A DNA stretch of 64,000 nucleotides from Xenophilus aerolatus (GCA_030418545.1 QAIB01000004.1:124001-188000), one strand, 5' to 3'. Positions 27,299-36,899 are shown, counted from the stretch's first letter. The notes: generated from the sequence alone by a model not told the origin. Program-made: numbers and translations.

Positions 27299-28285
27299 AT
27301 GAACTTCAACCGCCGCCAACTGCTGCAGACCACGGGCGCCTCCGCCCTGCTCGCCGGCCTCGGCCAGCAGGCCTTCGCCCAGGCCGGCATCGAGACCGCC
27401 ACCATCGTCACCGGCTTCGCGGCCGGCGGCACCTCGGACACCATCTGCCGCCGCGTGGCGCAGAAGATGCAGCCCGACTACGCCAAGGCCGTCGTGGTGG
27501 AGAACCGCACCGGCGCCGGCGGCCAGATCGCCGTGGGCTACGTCAAGGGCCGGCCGGCCGACGGCACGGCGATCCTGCAGACGCCGACCTCGATCCTCAC
27601 GATCTACCCGCACATCTACAAGAAGCTGCCGTACGACCCGATGGTCGACCTGACGCCGGTCACGATCGGCTGCATCTTCGACTTCGGCTTCGCGGTCGGC
27701 CCGGCCGTGCCGGCCAGCGTGAAGACCGTGCCCGAGTTCCTGGCCTGGGCCAAGGCCAACCCGGCGGGCGCGAATTTCGGATCGCCCGCCGCCGGTTCCA
27801 CGCCGCACTTCATCGGCGCGCTGCTGGGCAAGCAGGCCGGTGTCGAGCTCAAGCACGCCGCGTACCGCGGCACGCAGCCGGCCATGCTGGACCTGCTGGG
27901 CGGCAACATCTCGGCCGTCTCGGGCCCGATCGGCGACATCACCCAGCACCTGCCCACCGGCAAAGTGCGCATCCTGGGTGTGTCGAGCGAGAAGCGCAAC
28001 CGCTTCGCGCCCGACGTGCCGACCTTCAAGGAACAGGGCATCGACATGGCGCACAGCGAATGGTTCGCCTTCTTCCTGCCCGCCAAGGCGAGCCCGGAGC
28101 TGGTCGCCCGCGTCAATGCCTCGATGAAGAACGCGCTGGCCCAGAAGGACGTGATCGACGGCCTGGGCACCTTCGGCCTGGAAGCCATGTCGTCCACGCC
28201 GGGCGAGCTCGCCGAGCTGATCAAGAAAGACACCGCCAAGTGGGCGCCGATCGTGAAACAGGTCGGCTTCACCGCGGAGGGATGA
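27299..28285 (+). CDS. Bug/TctC-type periplasmic binding protein
   Basis: 328-residue tripartite tricarboxylate transporter receptor. The N-terminus has a twin-arginine-like NRRQLLQTTGASALLAGL and cleavage near AFAQ. TGFAAGGTSDTICRR is the first ligand loop and GSPAAGSTPHFIGALLG the second. This is the second orphan Bug gene in 7 kb and has no membrane partners nearby. It lies 27 bp after the dehydratase and before a class II aldolase, so a carboxylate shared by those enzymes is a plausible ligand. Confidence 0.85.
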   Translation: MNFNRRQLLQTTGASALLAGLGQQAFAQAGIETATIVTGFAAGGTSDTICRRVAQKMQPDYAKAVVVENRTGAGGQIAVGYVKGRPADGTAILQTPTSILTIYPHIYKKLPYDPMVDLTPVTIGCIFDFGFAVGPAVPASVKTVPEFLAWAKANPAGANFGSPAAGSTPHFIGALLGKQAGVELKHAAYRGTQPAMLDLLGGNISAVSGPIGDITQHLPTGKVRILGVSSEKRNRFAPDVPTFKEQGIDMAHSEWFAFFLPAKASPELVARVNASMKNALAQKDVIDGLGTFGLEAMSSTPGELAELIKKDTAKWAPIVKQVGFTAEG

Positions 28286-28302
28286 CCCCCCGCCCGTTCG
28301 GG

Positions 28303-28334
28303 CTGAGCCTGTCGAAGCCCTTCGACAGGCTCAG
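28303..28334. repeat. CTGAGCCTGTCGAAG palindromic repeat
   Basis: A 15-bp perfect inverted repeat with a 2-nt loop between the Bug gene and the aldolase gene, flanked by TTCGGG and GGGCGAG. I recognise this TGAGCCTGTCGAAG motif as a very common dispersed repeat in pseudomonad and burkholderial genomes. It can fold as a strong hairpin in the message and may stabilise the upstream transcript. Confidence 0.6.
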
Positions 28335-28370
28335 GGCGAGCGGCAGATGCAACGAAGGAACCCCATCGCC

Positions 28371-29168
28371 ATGAACCCCCTCGCCACCCCGACCGCCGCT
28401 TCGGCGGCGCTGGTCCATCCGTCCATCCACCCCGACGAGCGCGCCGCCCGCGTGCAGCTGGCGGCCTGCTACCGCATCTTCGCGATGCTGGGCTGGACGG
28501 AGATGATCTACAACCACATCACGGTGCGGCTGCCCGACAGCGTGACGGGTGGCGAGAAGCAGTTCCTGATCAATCCCTTCGGCCTGCACTACAGCGAGGT
28601 CACGGCCAGCAACCTGGTCAAGATCGACCTCGCGGGCCGCGTGCTCGACGGCTCGACGCACCCGGTCAACCCGGCCGGCTTCACGGTGCACGCCGCCATC
28701 CACGACGGGCTGGAGGGCGCGCACTGCGTGATGCACACCCACACCACGGCGGGTGTGGCGGTGGCCTGTCTCGAGGGCGGGCTGCAGCAGACCAACTTCT
28801 ACACCGCGCAGTTGCACGGCATGGTGGCGTACCACGACTTCGAGGGCATCACGATCCATGCCGACGAAGGGCCGCGCCTGCTCAAGAGCATCGGCAACCG
28901 CAACGCGGTGATCCTGCGCAACCACGGCCTGCTGGCCTGGGGCCACACGCTGCCGCAGACCTTCGCCATCCTCTGGACGCTGCAGCGCGCCTGCGAGATC
29001 CAGATGGCCACGCTGTCGATGGGGCGCCCCATCCCGGTGAGCGAAGCGATCGCCGAGCGCTGCACGCGCGATGCCCTGCAGTTCAACCCGAACCACGGCG
29101 CCGGCCAGGACGTGTTCGACGCGCTGGTGCGCCAGGTGGACCGGATCGACACCGGGTACCTGGCCTGA
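28371..29168 (+). CDS. class II aldolase/adducin family protein
   Basis: 265-residue metal-dependent aldolase-like protein (fuculose-phosphate aldolase/adducin fold). The zinc ligands are visible as MHTHTTAGVAV (paired His) and a later His in ILRNHGLLAWG; NHITVRLPD starts the fold. The ATG at 28371 has AAGGAA upstream at good spacing; an ATG at 28347 is possible. The substrate is unknown. With the upstream dehydratase it may handle a keto or sugar acid. Confidence 0.85.
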   Translation: MNPLATPTAASAALVHPSIHPDERAARVQLAACYRIFAMLGWTEMIYNHITVRLPDSVTGGEKQFLINPFGLHYSEVTASNLVKIDLAGRVLDGSTHPVNPAGFTVHAAIHDGLEGAHCVMHTHTTAGVAVACLEGGLQQTNFYTAQLHGMVAYHDFEGITIHADEGPRLLKSIGNRNAVILRNHGLLAWGHTLPQTFAILWTLQRACEIQMATLSMGRPIPVSEAIAERCTRDALQFNPNHGAGQDVFDALVRQVDRIDTGYLA

Positions 29169-29184
29169 GCCGTTCCGTTGTTTT

Positions 29185-29235
29185 GCTACCTTTTTGATAG
29201 CTGCTCGCGCTTGCTGCGCGGGCGCTGCAGCCATT
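29185..29235 (+). repeat. GCTATC/GATAGC repeat, full-length copy
   Basis: The 74-bp gap between aldolase and reductase genes carries GCTACC-TTTTT-GATAGC, then CTCGCGCTTGCTGCGCGGGC and GCTGCAGCC. This is the full form of the family also seen at 39243 (minus strand), 52108 and 63230: a stem-loop followed by GCGC...GGGCGCTGCAG. Confidence 0.6.
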
Positions 29236-29242
29236 TTTTCCT

Positions 29243-30241
29243 ATGAAGATCTGCATCTACGGCGCGGGCGCCATCGGCGGCTGGATCGCCGCCGGACTGG
29301 CCCAGGCCGGCGCCCGCGTGAACGCGGTGGCACGCGGTGCGACGCTGGCGGCGCTGCAACAGGACGGCCTGGCCATCGTGCGCAAGGCCCCCACCGGTGA
29401 AAGCGGCGAGACCCGCACGCACGTGCCGGTACACGCGGTGGACGACCCGGGCGCGCTCGGCCCGCAGGACCTGGTTGTCGTCGCGGTGAAGGCGCCGGCG
29501 CTGGCCGCGGTGGCCGAACGCATCGGGCCGCTGCTCGGCCCCGACACCCTCGTGCTCACGGCCATGAACGGCGTGCCCTGGTGGTTCCTCGAAGGCGGCT
29601 TCGGCGGCCCGCTCGCAGGACGGCGCCTGACGGCCGTCGACCCCGACGGGCGCATCGCCGCCGCCATCCCGGCGCGGCACGTCATCGGCGGCGTGGTGCA
29701 TGCGAGCTGCTCGCTCGATGGACCGGGCGTGGTGCGCCACCACTTCGGCAACGGCCTGATCCTGGGCGAGCCCTCGGGCGAAGAGACCCCGCGCGTGCAG
29801 AAACTGGCCGCCATGCTGGTGCAGGGCGGCATCCAGGCCACCGTGTCGCCGCAGATCCAGAAGGACGTTTGGTACAAGCTCTGGGGCAACATGACGGTGA
29901 ACCCCATCAGCGCGCTGACCGGGGCCACCACCGACCGGATCCTGGGCGACGACCTGGTGCGCGGCTTCATCTCCACTGTCATGCTGGAGGCCAAGGCCAT
30001 CGGCGAGCGCATCGGCGTGCCCATCGCCGACAGCCCCGAGGACCGCCATGCGGTGACGATGAAGCTCGGCGCCTTCAAGACCTCGATGCTGCAGGACGTG
30101 GAAGCCGGCCGACCGGTGGAGCTCGACGCGCTGGTGGGCGCGGTGCGCGAACTGGGCCAGGGCGTGGGCCTGCCGACGCCCTTCACCGATGCGCTGCTGG
30201 GCCTGGCGCGCCTGCAGGCGCGCGGGCTCGGGCTGTATTGA
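29243..30241 (+). CDS. 2-dehydropantoate 2-reductase (PanE/ApbA) family protein
   Basis: 332-residue NADPH-dependent reductase. The Rossmann motif YGAGAIGG lies at 6-13, with VAVKAPALA near 76, the catalytic-type lysine region KDVWYKLWGNMTVNP near 208-222 and a C-terminal helical domain with SMLQDVEAGRPVELD. The last is the standard substrate loop of ketopantoate reductases. PanE would make pantoate for coenzyme A. Position at the end of a catabolic cluster suggests it could act on another 2-keto acid instead. Confidence 0.85.
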   Translation: MKICIYGAGAIGGWIAAGLAQAGARVNAVARGATLAALQQDGLAIVRKAPTGESGETRTHVPVHAVDDPGALGPQDLVVVAVKAPALAAVAERIGPLLGPDTLVLTAMNGVPWWFLEGGFGGPLAGRRLTAVDPDGRIAAAIPARHVIGGVVHASCSLDGPGVVRHHFGNGLILGEPSGEETPRVQKLAAMLVQGGIQATVSPQIQKDVWYKLWGNMTVNPISALTGATTDRILGDDLVRGFISTVMLEAKAIGERIGVPIADSPEDRHAVTMKLGAFKTSMLQDVEAGRPVELDALVGAVRELGQGVGLPTPFTDALLGLARLQARGLGLY

Positions 30242-30246
30242 ATGAA

Positions 30247-30345
30247 GCACCCCCCAAGCCGCTTCGCGGCTCCCCCCTCTGCTGCGCGAGGGGGGCGCAC
30301 CCAGTGGCCGGGCAAAGCCCGTTCCACGGGTGCCCTGAAGGCTTC
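30247..30345. repeat. C-tract/G-tract intergenic repeat
   Basis: The gap between the reductase and EamA genes carries CCCCCCAAGCCGCTTCGCGG, then CTGCTGCGCGAGGGGGGCGC, then GGCAAAGCCCGTTCCACGGG. The paired C- and G-runs can form a hairpin. The opening resembles the element embedded in the histidine kinase at 6611. Confidence 0.45.
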
Positions 30346-30403
30346 GCTGCGCTCGCAGGCCGGGGAATGGCCCCGTGCGCCGCGGGACGTCCGGACGGGC
30401 TGA

Positions 30404-31312
30404 ATGGGCGCCACCGGCACACGCGCGCTGACCGGCGGCGCCTTCGCGACCCTGCTGCTCATCGCGCTGATGATGGGCGCCAACCACGTGTCGGCGCGCT
30501 TCGCCTTCAACCACGGGGCGGACGTGGCGACCGCGGTGGTCATCCGCAGCGTGGTGACGGCGGCGGTGGTCACGGCCATCGTGCTGCTCTCGGGCGTGCG
30601 GCCGCGCTTCACCGCGCACCACCGTCGCATGCTCCTGGTGATCGGCGGGCTGATCGGGGTGCAGAGCCTGTGCCTGTACTCGGCCGTGGCGCGCCTGCCG
30701 GTGGCGCTGGCACTGCTGGCCTTCAACACCTACCCGATCTGGACCGCGCTGTGGGCACGGCTGCTGTACCGCCAGCGGCCCGAGCGCGCGCTGCTGTATG
30801 CGATGCCGGTGATCCTGGTCGGGCTGGCGCTGGCGCTCGACGTCTTCGGCGCCGCCTCCGGGCTGGGTGCCTCGGGCCAATGGGCGCGCATCGGCGCGGG
30901 CGTGGGTTTCGCGCTCGCGGCGGCCGCCACCTTCGGCCTGGCACTGGTCGTCACGCAGCACGAGGCGGGCGACGTCGACGGCCGCGTGCGCACCGCCACC
31001 ACGATGGCGATCGCCGGCGTCGTGGCGCTCGCCATGGTCGCCGCGCGCGGCGGCTTCCACTTCCCGACGGCGGCGCCGGGCTGGTGGGGGCTGGCCGTGC
31101 TCACCCTGCTCTACGGCACGGCCTTCACCATCATGTTCACCGTGCTGCCGCGGCTGGGCGTGGTGGGCAACTCCGCGATCATGAACGTGGAGCCCGTCTT
31201 CGCGCTGGTGCTGGCCTGGCTGCTGCTCGACCAGGCCGTGGCGCCGGTGCAGGTGCTGGGCGCGCTGCTGGTCGTCGGGGCGGTGATGGCGCTGGGCTTG
31301 CGAAAGCGTTAG
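30404..31312 (+). CDS. EamA/DMT-family transporter
   Basis: 302-residue inner-membrane protein with ten predicted helices in two EamA repeats (about 10-140 and 160-300), as in drug/metabolite exporters. Visible are ALMMGANHVSARFAFNHG in the first helix pair, and TIMFTVLPRLG and EPVFALVLAWLLLDQ in the second repeat. The substrate cannot be predicted. It converges with a minus-strand membrane protein gene with a 7-bp gap. Confidence 0.85.
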   Translation: MGATGTRALTGGAFATLLLIALMMGANHVSARFAFNHGADVATAVVIRSVVTAAVVTAIVLLSGVRPRFTAHHRRMLLVIGGLIGVQSLCLYSAVARLPVALALLAFNTYPIWTALWARLLYRQRPERALLYAMPVILVGLALALDVFGAASGLGASGQWARIGAGVGFALAAAATFGLALVVTQHEAGDVDGRVRTATTMAIAGVVALAMVAARGGFHFPTAAPGWWGLAVLTLLYGTAFTIMFTVLPRLGVVGNSAIMNVEPVFALVLAWLLLDQAVAPVQVLGALLVVGAVMALGLRKR

Positions 31313-31319
31313 CCCTCGC

Positions 31320-32090
31320 TCAACGCTTCAGGATGGCCCGCACCGCATCGGGCAGCGAGTTCGCCTGCGGGATGAAGTGGTCGATGCTCCAGCCCAGCAG
31401 CACCGCGCACAGCAGCGCGCCGAGCAGCGGCTTCCAGGTCAGACGCACGGCGGCCGTGAGCCAGCCCTCGCGCGTGACGCGCACGGCGGCGCGCGCCGCC
31501 ACGTACGAGAAGGCGACCTCGATGGCCACGGCCAGCAGCGCGTCCCAGCCGAAATACAGCAGCGCGAGCGCGCCGGCGCCGGTCACGACGGCCGCGCCGA
31601 TCAGGAAGATGGCGACCACGGGCACGACAACGACCGCGCCCTCGTCGGCACCCGACAGGGCGTCGAGCACCCCGCCCGCCGCGTCGCCGATGCCGCTGCC
31701 CGAGGGGCTGCTACTGCCTTCACCCGCCATGCGCGCGCCGGCGCGCAGCGGCGCCTGGTACGAGGGCACGAAGTTGCGGGCCAGGTCCGCCACCTCGACC
31801 ACGTCGCCCGCGTCGGGACCGATGTCGGCCCGGTCTTCCACGAGCCGCTGCGCCCACCAGCGCAGCACCCCCAGGTACAGCGCATAGCCCGCGCCCAGCG
31901 TGACCAGGTAGCGCAGCGCCAGCGACTCGACGCCCACCCACATCTGCGCCGCCGAGATCGCCCACATGAGCAGCAGCGTCGCGCTGCCGATCAGGAGGCC
32001 GTGCGTGCGCAGGCTGTAGCGGCGATGCAGGTCGCGCTCGAGCTGCGTCTCCCACAGACGCACGGAACGCCAGTTGGAGAGGACCTTCAC
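31320..32090 (-). CDS. hypothetical membrane protein coupled to alr
   Basis: 256 residues with about four to five hydrophobic segments: two near 30-75, one near 155-190 ([21 protein letters not shown]) and two toward the C-terminus, with a Gly/Ser-rich loop ([17 protein letters not shown]) between. No known domain was recognised. The GTG start overlaps the alr stop by 4 bp (GTGA), so it is translated together with alanine racemase; its own role is unknown. Confidence 0.65.
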   Translation of the reverse strand: MKVLSNWRSVRLWETQLERDLHRRYSLRTHGLLIGSATLLLMWAISAAQMWVGVESLALRYLVTLGAGYALYLGVLRWWAQRLVEDRADIGPDAGDVVEVADLARNFVPSYQAPLRAGARMAGEGSSSPSGSGIGDAAGGVLDALSGADEGAVVVVPVVAIFLIGAAVVTGAGALALLYFGWDALLAVAIEVAFSYVAARAAVRVTREGWLTAAVRLTWKPLLGALLCAVLLGWSIDHFIPQANSLPDAVRAILKR

Positions 32091-33202
32091 GCGCCCCCGG
32101 GCGCACCGGGCGCGCCCTCGACGACCACCGGCACGCGCGGAGCCACCGCGCACATCAGCTCGTAGCTGATGGTGCCGGCCGGCTGCGCGACCTCGTCGAT
32201 GGGCAGCACCGCGCCGTTGCGGGCCCGGCCCCAGAGCGTGACCTCGCTGCCGAAGCCCGCGTCCGGCACCGGTGTGAGGTCGACCGTGACCATGTCCATG
32301 CTGACGCGGCCGACCACGCGGGTGCGCACGCTGTCCACCAGCACCGGCGTGCCGTTGGGCGCATGGCGCGGGTAGCCGTCGGCATAACCGACGGCGGCCA
32401 CGCCGATGCGCATCGGCGCCTCGGCCGTGAAGCGCGAGCCGTAGCCCACGGTGTCGCCCGGCTGCAGTTGCTGCACGCCGATGAGGCGGGTGGCCAGCGT
32501 CATGGTGGGCTGCAGCTGCCAGTGCGCGCTGTCGTGTTCGGGGAAATCGGGCGCGCTGCCGTACAGCACGATGCCGGCACGCACCCAGTCGGCGCGCGTC
32601 GCCTCGGCATGGCGCAGGGTGGCGGCGCTGTTGGCCAGGCTGCGCTCGCCCGGCAGGTCCTGCGTGACGCGCTCGAAGTCGCGCATCGCTGCCTCGATGC
32701 CCTTGGGGCCGTCGGCGTCGCTGAAATGCATCATCAGCGACACCTCGTCCACCTGCGGCAGCGCCGACAGGCGCGTCCAGGCGGTGCGCAGGCGCTCGGG
32801 CGTGAAGCCCAGCCGGTTCATGCCCGAGTTCATCTTGAGGAACACGCGGTGCGGCACCTGGGTCTTGTGGGCCGCCAGCCAGTCGATCTGCTCGTCGCAG
32901 TGCACGGCATGCCAGATGTTCAGGCGCGAGCACAGTTCCAGGTCGCGCGGCTCGAAGACGCCTTCGAGCAGCAGCACCGGGCCGCGCCAGCCCAGCGCAC
33001 GCACGCGCTCGGCCTCGGCCAGGTCGATCAATGCGAAGCCGTCGGCCCCGCGCAGGGCGTCGAAGACGCGCTCGATGCCATGGCCGTAGGCGTTGGCCTT
33101 GACCACCGCCCAGACGCGCGACTGGAGGGCCGAGCGGCGCACCCGCTCGAGGTTGTGGCGCAGGGCCTGCGGATGGATGGTGGCGAGGATCGGACGGGGC
33201 AC
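32087..33202 (-). CDS. alr: alanine racemase
   Basis: 371-residue PLP enzyme interconverting L- and D-alanine for peptidoglycan. The PLP lysine is in [10 protein letters not shown] near residue 36; the second-subunit catalytic Tyr is in YGSRF near 256; [11 protein letters not shown] and GYADGYPR are further signatures. I chose the GTG at 33202, which gives the usual VPRPILATI start and family length; ATG 33271 would add 23 residues. It is divergent from lplT over about 170 bp. Confidence 0.92.
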   Translation of the reverse strand: MPRPILATIHPQALRHNLERVRRSALQSRVWAVVKANAYGHGIERVFDALRGADGFALIDLAEAERVRALGWRGPVLLLEGVFEPRDLELCSRLNIWHAVHCDEQIDWLAAHKTQVPHRVFLKMNSGMNRLGFTPERLRTAWTRLSALPQVDEVSLMMHFSDADGPKGIEAAMRDFERVTQDLPGERSLANSAATLRHAEATRADWVRAGIVLYGSAPDFPEHDSAHWQLQPTMTLATRLIGVQQLQPGDTVGYGSRFTAEAPMRIGVAAVGYADGYPRHAPNGTPVLVDSVRTRVVGRVSMDMVTVDLTPVPDAGFGSEVTLWGRARNGAVLPIDEVAQPAGTISYELMCAVAPRVPVVVEGAPGAPGGA

Positions 33203-33371
33203 GGAAACAGGCGCGGGCGGCCGCGACGAAAGGGGGAAAACACCCACCGGCGGGATGGGGCCACGGGTCATTTTGGCACCGTACCCCCATGCTATAACCA
33301 CGGACCCGTTCACGGGCGCAACCACTGTTACCACCGCCAGCCCCCAGCCTGCCCGGCCAGCCAGCCTATCG

Positions 33372-34676
33372 ATGAAGCGCGGTTTCTACACCATCATGTC
33401 GGCGCAGTTCTTCTCGTCGCTGGCCGACCAAGCGCTTTTCGTTGCTGCCGTCGAACTGCTGCGCACCGCAGGAGCGCCGGAATGGCAGCGCGCGGCGCTG
33501 GTGCCCATCTTCGCCATCTTCTACGTCGCGCTGGCACCGCTGGTGGGCGCCTTCGCCGACGCCCTGCCCAAGGGCAAGGTGATGTTCATCAGCAACGCGA
33601 TCAAGGTCGTGGGCTGCCTGATGATGCTCTTCGGCGGCCACCCGCTGATGGCCTACGCGATCGTGGGCCTGGGCGCCGCCGCCTACTCGCCGGCCAAGTA
33701 CGGCATCCTCACCGAACTGCTGCCGGCCTCGCAGCTGGTCAAGGCCAACGGCTGGATCGAGGGCCTCACCATCGCCTCGATCATCCTGGGCATCGTGCTG
33801 GGCGGACAGCTGGTGGGTCACACGGTGTCCAGCCGGCTGCTGGCCTTCGACTTCCCCTTCATCGACACCGGCGTCGACACGCCGCCCGCCGCCGCCATCT
33901 CGGTGCTGATCGGCGTGTACATGCTGGCGGCCTGGTTCAACACGCGCATCCCGCACACCGGCGTCGAGATGCGGCCGCTGCGCAGCAACCCGAACCACAG
34001 CTTCGTGCGCAACCTGGTCGCGCTGCTGCCCGACTTCTGGTCGTGCAACTCGCGGCTGTGGCGCGACAAGCTGGGCCAGATCTCGCTGGCCACCACCACG
34101 CTGTTCTGGGGCGCGGGCGGCAACCTCAAGTACATCGTGCTGGCCTGGGCCTCGCTGGCGCTGAACTACAACACGGCGCAGGCGTCGGCGCTGACCGGCG
34201 TGGTCGCCATCGGCACCGCCATCGGCGCGGTGATCGCCTCGATGCGCATGCGGCTGGACATGGCGACGCAGGTGATCCCGATGGGCATCGGCATGGGCCT
34301 CCTGGTGATCGCGATGAACTTCATCGACAACGTGTGGGTCGCCATTCCCTTCCTGATCCTGCTGGGCGGCCTGGGCGGCTTCCTGGTGGTGCCGATGAAC
34401 GCGCTGCTGCAGCACCGCGGGCACAACCTCATGGGCGCGGGCCGCTCCATCGCCGTGCAGAACTTCAACGAGCAGGCCTGCATCCTGCTGCTGGGCGCCT
34501 TCTACAGCGCCTGCACCGGCCTGGGCCTGTCGGCCTTCGGCGCCATCACGGCCTTCGGCATCGTGGTCGCCGGCTTCATGTGGATCATCCGCGCCTGGCA
34601 CCGCAACAACCTGCGCAAGTACCCGGAAGAGGTCGAGCACCTGCTGCAGATCGCGCGCAGCGACAAACACCACTGA
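33372..34676 (+). CDS. lplT: lysophospholipid transporter LplT
   Basis: 434-residue MFS flippase that moves lysophosphatidylethanolamine across the inner membrane for re-acylation. The start [23 protein letters not shown] closely fits LplT, and [18 protein letters not shown] and [17 protein letters not shown] are family hallmarks. The acyltransferase partner Aas is not in this window. The ATG at 33372 is supported by this alignment; the frame is open upstream but non-homologous. Confidence 0.88.
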   Translation: MKRGFYTIMSAQFFSSLADQALFVAAVELLRTAGAPEWQRAALVPIFAIFYVALAPLVGAFADALPKGKVMFISNAIKVVGCLMMLFGGHPLMAYAIVGLGAAAYSPAKYGILTELLPASQLVKANGWIEGLTIASIILGIVLGGQLVGHTVSSRLLAFDFPFIDTGVDTPPAAAISVLIGVYMLAAWFNTRIPHTGVEMRPLRSNPNHSFVRNLVALLPDFWSCNSRLWRDKLGQISLATTTLFWGAGGNLKYIVLAWASLALNYNTAQASALTGVVAIGTAIGAVIASMRMRLDMATQVIPMGIGMGLLVIAMNFIDNVWVAIPFLILLGGLGGFLVVPMNALLQHRGHNLMGAGRSIAVQNFNEQACILLLGAFYSACTGLGLSAFGAITAFGIVVAGFMWIIRAWHRNNLRKYPEEVEHLLQIARSDKHH

Positions 34677-34737
34677 AACGGTGGGAATCGATGCGGCGCC
34701 GGGCGCACAATCCGGCACCGCATTCCAGGAGGCGAGC

Positions 34738-35226
34738 ATGACCGACATCTACGATTTCGAGGTCCGGCAGATCGACGGCGCGCAGGTGCCGTTGTCGCGC
34801 TTCAAGGGCCAGGTGCTGCTGATCGTGAACACGGCCAGCCACTGCGGCTTCACGCCGCAGTTCGGCGGCCTGGAAAAGCTCTACGAGCAGTACAAGGACC
34901 GTGGCTTCACCGTGCTCGGCTTCCCGAGCAACCAGTTCGCCAACCAGGACCCGGGCAGCGACGACGAGATCGGCGCCTTCTGCACGAAGAACTACGGTGT
35001 GAGCTTCCCGATGATGTCCAAGGTCGACGTCAACGGCAGCGGCGCGATCCCGCTCTACCAGTGGCTGGTGAAGGAGAAGCCCGGCCTGCTGGGCAGCACC
35101 GCCATCAAGTGGAACTTCACCAAGTTCCTGGTCGGCCGCGACGGCCGCGTGCTGCAGCGCTATGCGCCGCTGGACAAGCCCGAGTCGCTCGCCCGCGACA
35201 TCGAGGCCGCACTGGCCGCCGCCTGA
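34738..35226 (+). CDS. glutathione peroxidase family protein
   Basis: 162-residue thiol peroxidase of the GPx/BtuE type, reducing organic hydroperoxides and H2O2 with glutathione or thioredoxin. The peroxidatic Cys is in NTASHCGFTPQ near residue 36, GFPSNQF carries the conserved Gln region near 62, and the WNFTKFLV motif supplies Trp and Asn of the tetrad. A strong AGGAGG lies 6 bp before the ATG. Cytoplasmic; no signal peptide. Confidence 0.92.
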   Translation: MTDIYDFEVRQIDGAQVPLSRFKGQVLLIVNTASHCGFTPQFGGLEKLYEQYKDRGFTVLGFPSNQFANQDPGSDDEIGAFCTKNYGVSFPMMSKVDVNGSGAIPLYQWLVKEKPGLLGSTAIKWNFTKFLVGRDGRVLQRYAPLDKPESLARDIEAALAAA

Positions 35227-35245
35227 CGCCCCGGCCCCGCGCCCG

Positions 35246-36391
35246 ATGCCGCCACCGGCCCGCAGCACACGCCTGCTCGTCGAGTGCGTGCTGATCGCGC
35301 TGCTGCTGCCGGCCCTGCTGGGCTGGCTGGCGCAGCGCCCGGGCCTGCAGGAGGCCAACCTCTTCCTCTACGACCGGCTGCTGCACCTGCGGCGCCCGGC
35401 GGTGGACCCGGACATCGCGATCATCGGCATCGATGCGAAGAGCATTGCCGCCCTGGGCCCCTGGCCCTGGTCGCGGGGCACGGAGGCCGAGTTGCTCGAC
35501 CGCCTGGCGCCGGCGGCGCCGCGCGCGGTGATGTTCGACCTGTTCATGACGCATGCTGCGCCGCGGGCAGAGGACGACGCCCGCCTGGCCGCAGCGATGG
35601 CGCGCGTGCCGGTGTTCCTGCCCGTGCGCTTCGACGCCGCGACGGCCTCCCGGCCGCAGTCGCGCTTTCTCGAGCCGGTGCCGACGCTGGCGCGCGCGGC
35701 CAAGGGCGTCGGCCACGTGAACCTGCTGGTGGACAGCGACGGAGCGGTGCGCGAGATCAACCGCTTCGAAGGCGACGGCCGGCGGCAGGTGCCCTACCTC
35801 GGCATGCTGGTGGCCGCGCGCAGCGGCCTGGATCTGCCGGCCACCCGCGGCCAGGCCGGCGAGCGCGGCGACGGCTGGCGCATGCAGGGCCGCTTCGGAT
35901 TCCGTTTTGCGGGTACGGCGGCCTCGTACCCGGTGTTCTCCTTCGTCGACGTGCTGCGGGGCCAGGTGCCGGCCGCGCATTTGCGCGGTCGCATCCTCCT
36001 GGTCGGCACGCTGACGGACTCCCTGCTCGGCGACGACCTCAACGTGCCGGCCCGGCGCTTCGTGGCGCCGATGGCCGGCGTGGAGGTGCATGCGAACGCG
36101 ATCCACGCGCTGCGGGCGGGCAGCACCATCGGTTTTCCCGAAGGCGCCGTGCGCGTGCTGTGGATGGCCGTACCGGTCTGGGCGGTGCTCCTGCTGTGTG
36201 CATGGCGGCCCCGCGCGGCAGCCGCATGGGTCGTCGGCAGCGCGCTCGCGGCCCTCGCTGCCTGCGCCGCGCTCCTGGCGTGGGCCGCGCTCTGGTTACC
36301 GCCCGCAGCACCCCTTCTGGGCATCGCGGCGGCCGGCCTGCTGTGGAACTGGCGCCGGGCAGTGGACGCGCTGCGTCACGCCCGGCTCTGA
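35246..36391 (+). CDS. CHASE2-domain membrane protein without an output domain
   Basis: 381 residues. An N-terminal helix (about 12-30) is followed by an extracytoplasmic CHASE2 sensor (about 30-280), with DPDIAIIGIDAKSI and GPWPWSRG near 53-75 and FDLFMTHAAP near 98. Three close transmembrane helices (about 305-370) and a short basic tail follow. CHASE2 proteins usually continue into an adenylate cyclase, kinase or GGDEF domain; here the frame ends right after the membrane part. Starts 19 bp after the peroxidase stop. Confidence 0.8.
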   Translation: MPPPARSTRLLVECVLIALLLPALLGWLAQRPGLQEANLFLYDRLLHLRRPAVDPDIAIIGIDAKSIAALGPWPWSRGTEAELLDRLAPAAPRAVMFDLFMTHAAPRAEDDARLAAAMARVPVFLPVRFDAATASRPQSRFLEPVPTLARAAKGVGHVNLLVDSDGAVREINRFEGDGRRQVPYLGMLVAARSGLDLPATRGQAGERGDGWRMQGRFGFRFAGTAASYPVFSFVDVLRGQVPAAHLRGRILLVGTLTDSLLGDDLNVPARRFVAPMAGVEVHANAIHALRAGSTIGFPEGAVRVLWMAVPVWAVLLLCAWRPRAAAAWVVGSALAALAACAALLAWAALWLPPAAPLLGIAAAGLLWNWRRAVDALRHARL

Positions 36392-36401
36392 AAGCGGACG
36401 C

Positions 36402-36899
36402 TCAGAAACGGAAGTCGAGTGTGCGCGGGGCGCCGCCGATCGTGACCGACTGGCTCTTGCTGCTGCCTTCGGTGCTGGCGTCCACGGTGTACTTGCCGGC
36501 CGGCAGGTCGATCAGGCAGACCGGGCCGTTGGCACGCAGGCGCAGCGCCGAACCGCCTTCGCCCTTGATGTCCACGTCGACGTTCGCCAGGTAGGCGCCG
36601 TCGGGCCGCGCGAAGAGCAGCGAGAGCGGGTGGTCCTTCATGGCGGCGCGCATGGCCGTCGACTCGTCCGAGCCGATGCCGCCGCAGACGTAGCGGGCAT
36701 TGCCCTCGCCGCGCATGCGCGGCATGCCGCTGCTGGCCATCGGCGCGGCGGGTGCGCCGGGCGCCATGGCAGGCGCGGCGGGCTGTGCCGGCATCACCGG
36801 CGCCGGTGCGGTCATGGTCTGGGCGTGCGCGATACCGGCCGCGGTCAATGCCAGGGCGGCGGCGATGGACGAGAAGCGAAGGGAAGACGGGCGACGCAT
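36402..36899 (-). CDS. secreted hypothetical protein
   Basis: 165 residues with a signal peptide (about 1-26, ending AGIAHAQ), an Ala/Pro/Met-rich linker (about 30-65) and a beta-rich C-terminal domain containing YVCGGIGSDES, LLFARPDGAYLANVDV and VCLIDLPAGKYTVDA. The latter resembles carboxypeptidase-regulatory-like beta modules. Two cysteines may form a disulphide. The start has AGGAGA upstream. Function unknown. Confidence 0.65.
   Translation of the reverse strand: MRRPSSLRFSSIAAALALTAAGIAHAQTMTAPAPVMPAQPAAPAMAPGAPAAPMASSGMPRMRGEGNARYVCGGIGSDESTAMRAAMKDHPLSLLFARPDGAYLANVDVDIKGEGGSALRLRANGPVCLIDLPAGKYTVDASTEGSSKSQSVTIGGAPRTLDFRF

Noticed and set aside
33274-33298. TTGGCA and TATAAC between alr and lplT as a sigma-70 promoter for lplT
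   Set aside because: The spacing is about 13 bp instead of 16-18, so it is not listed as a promoter.
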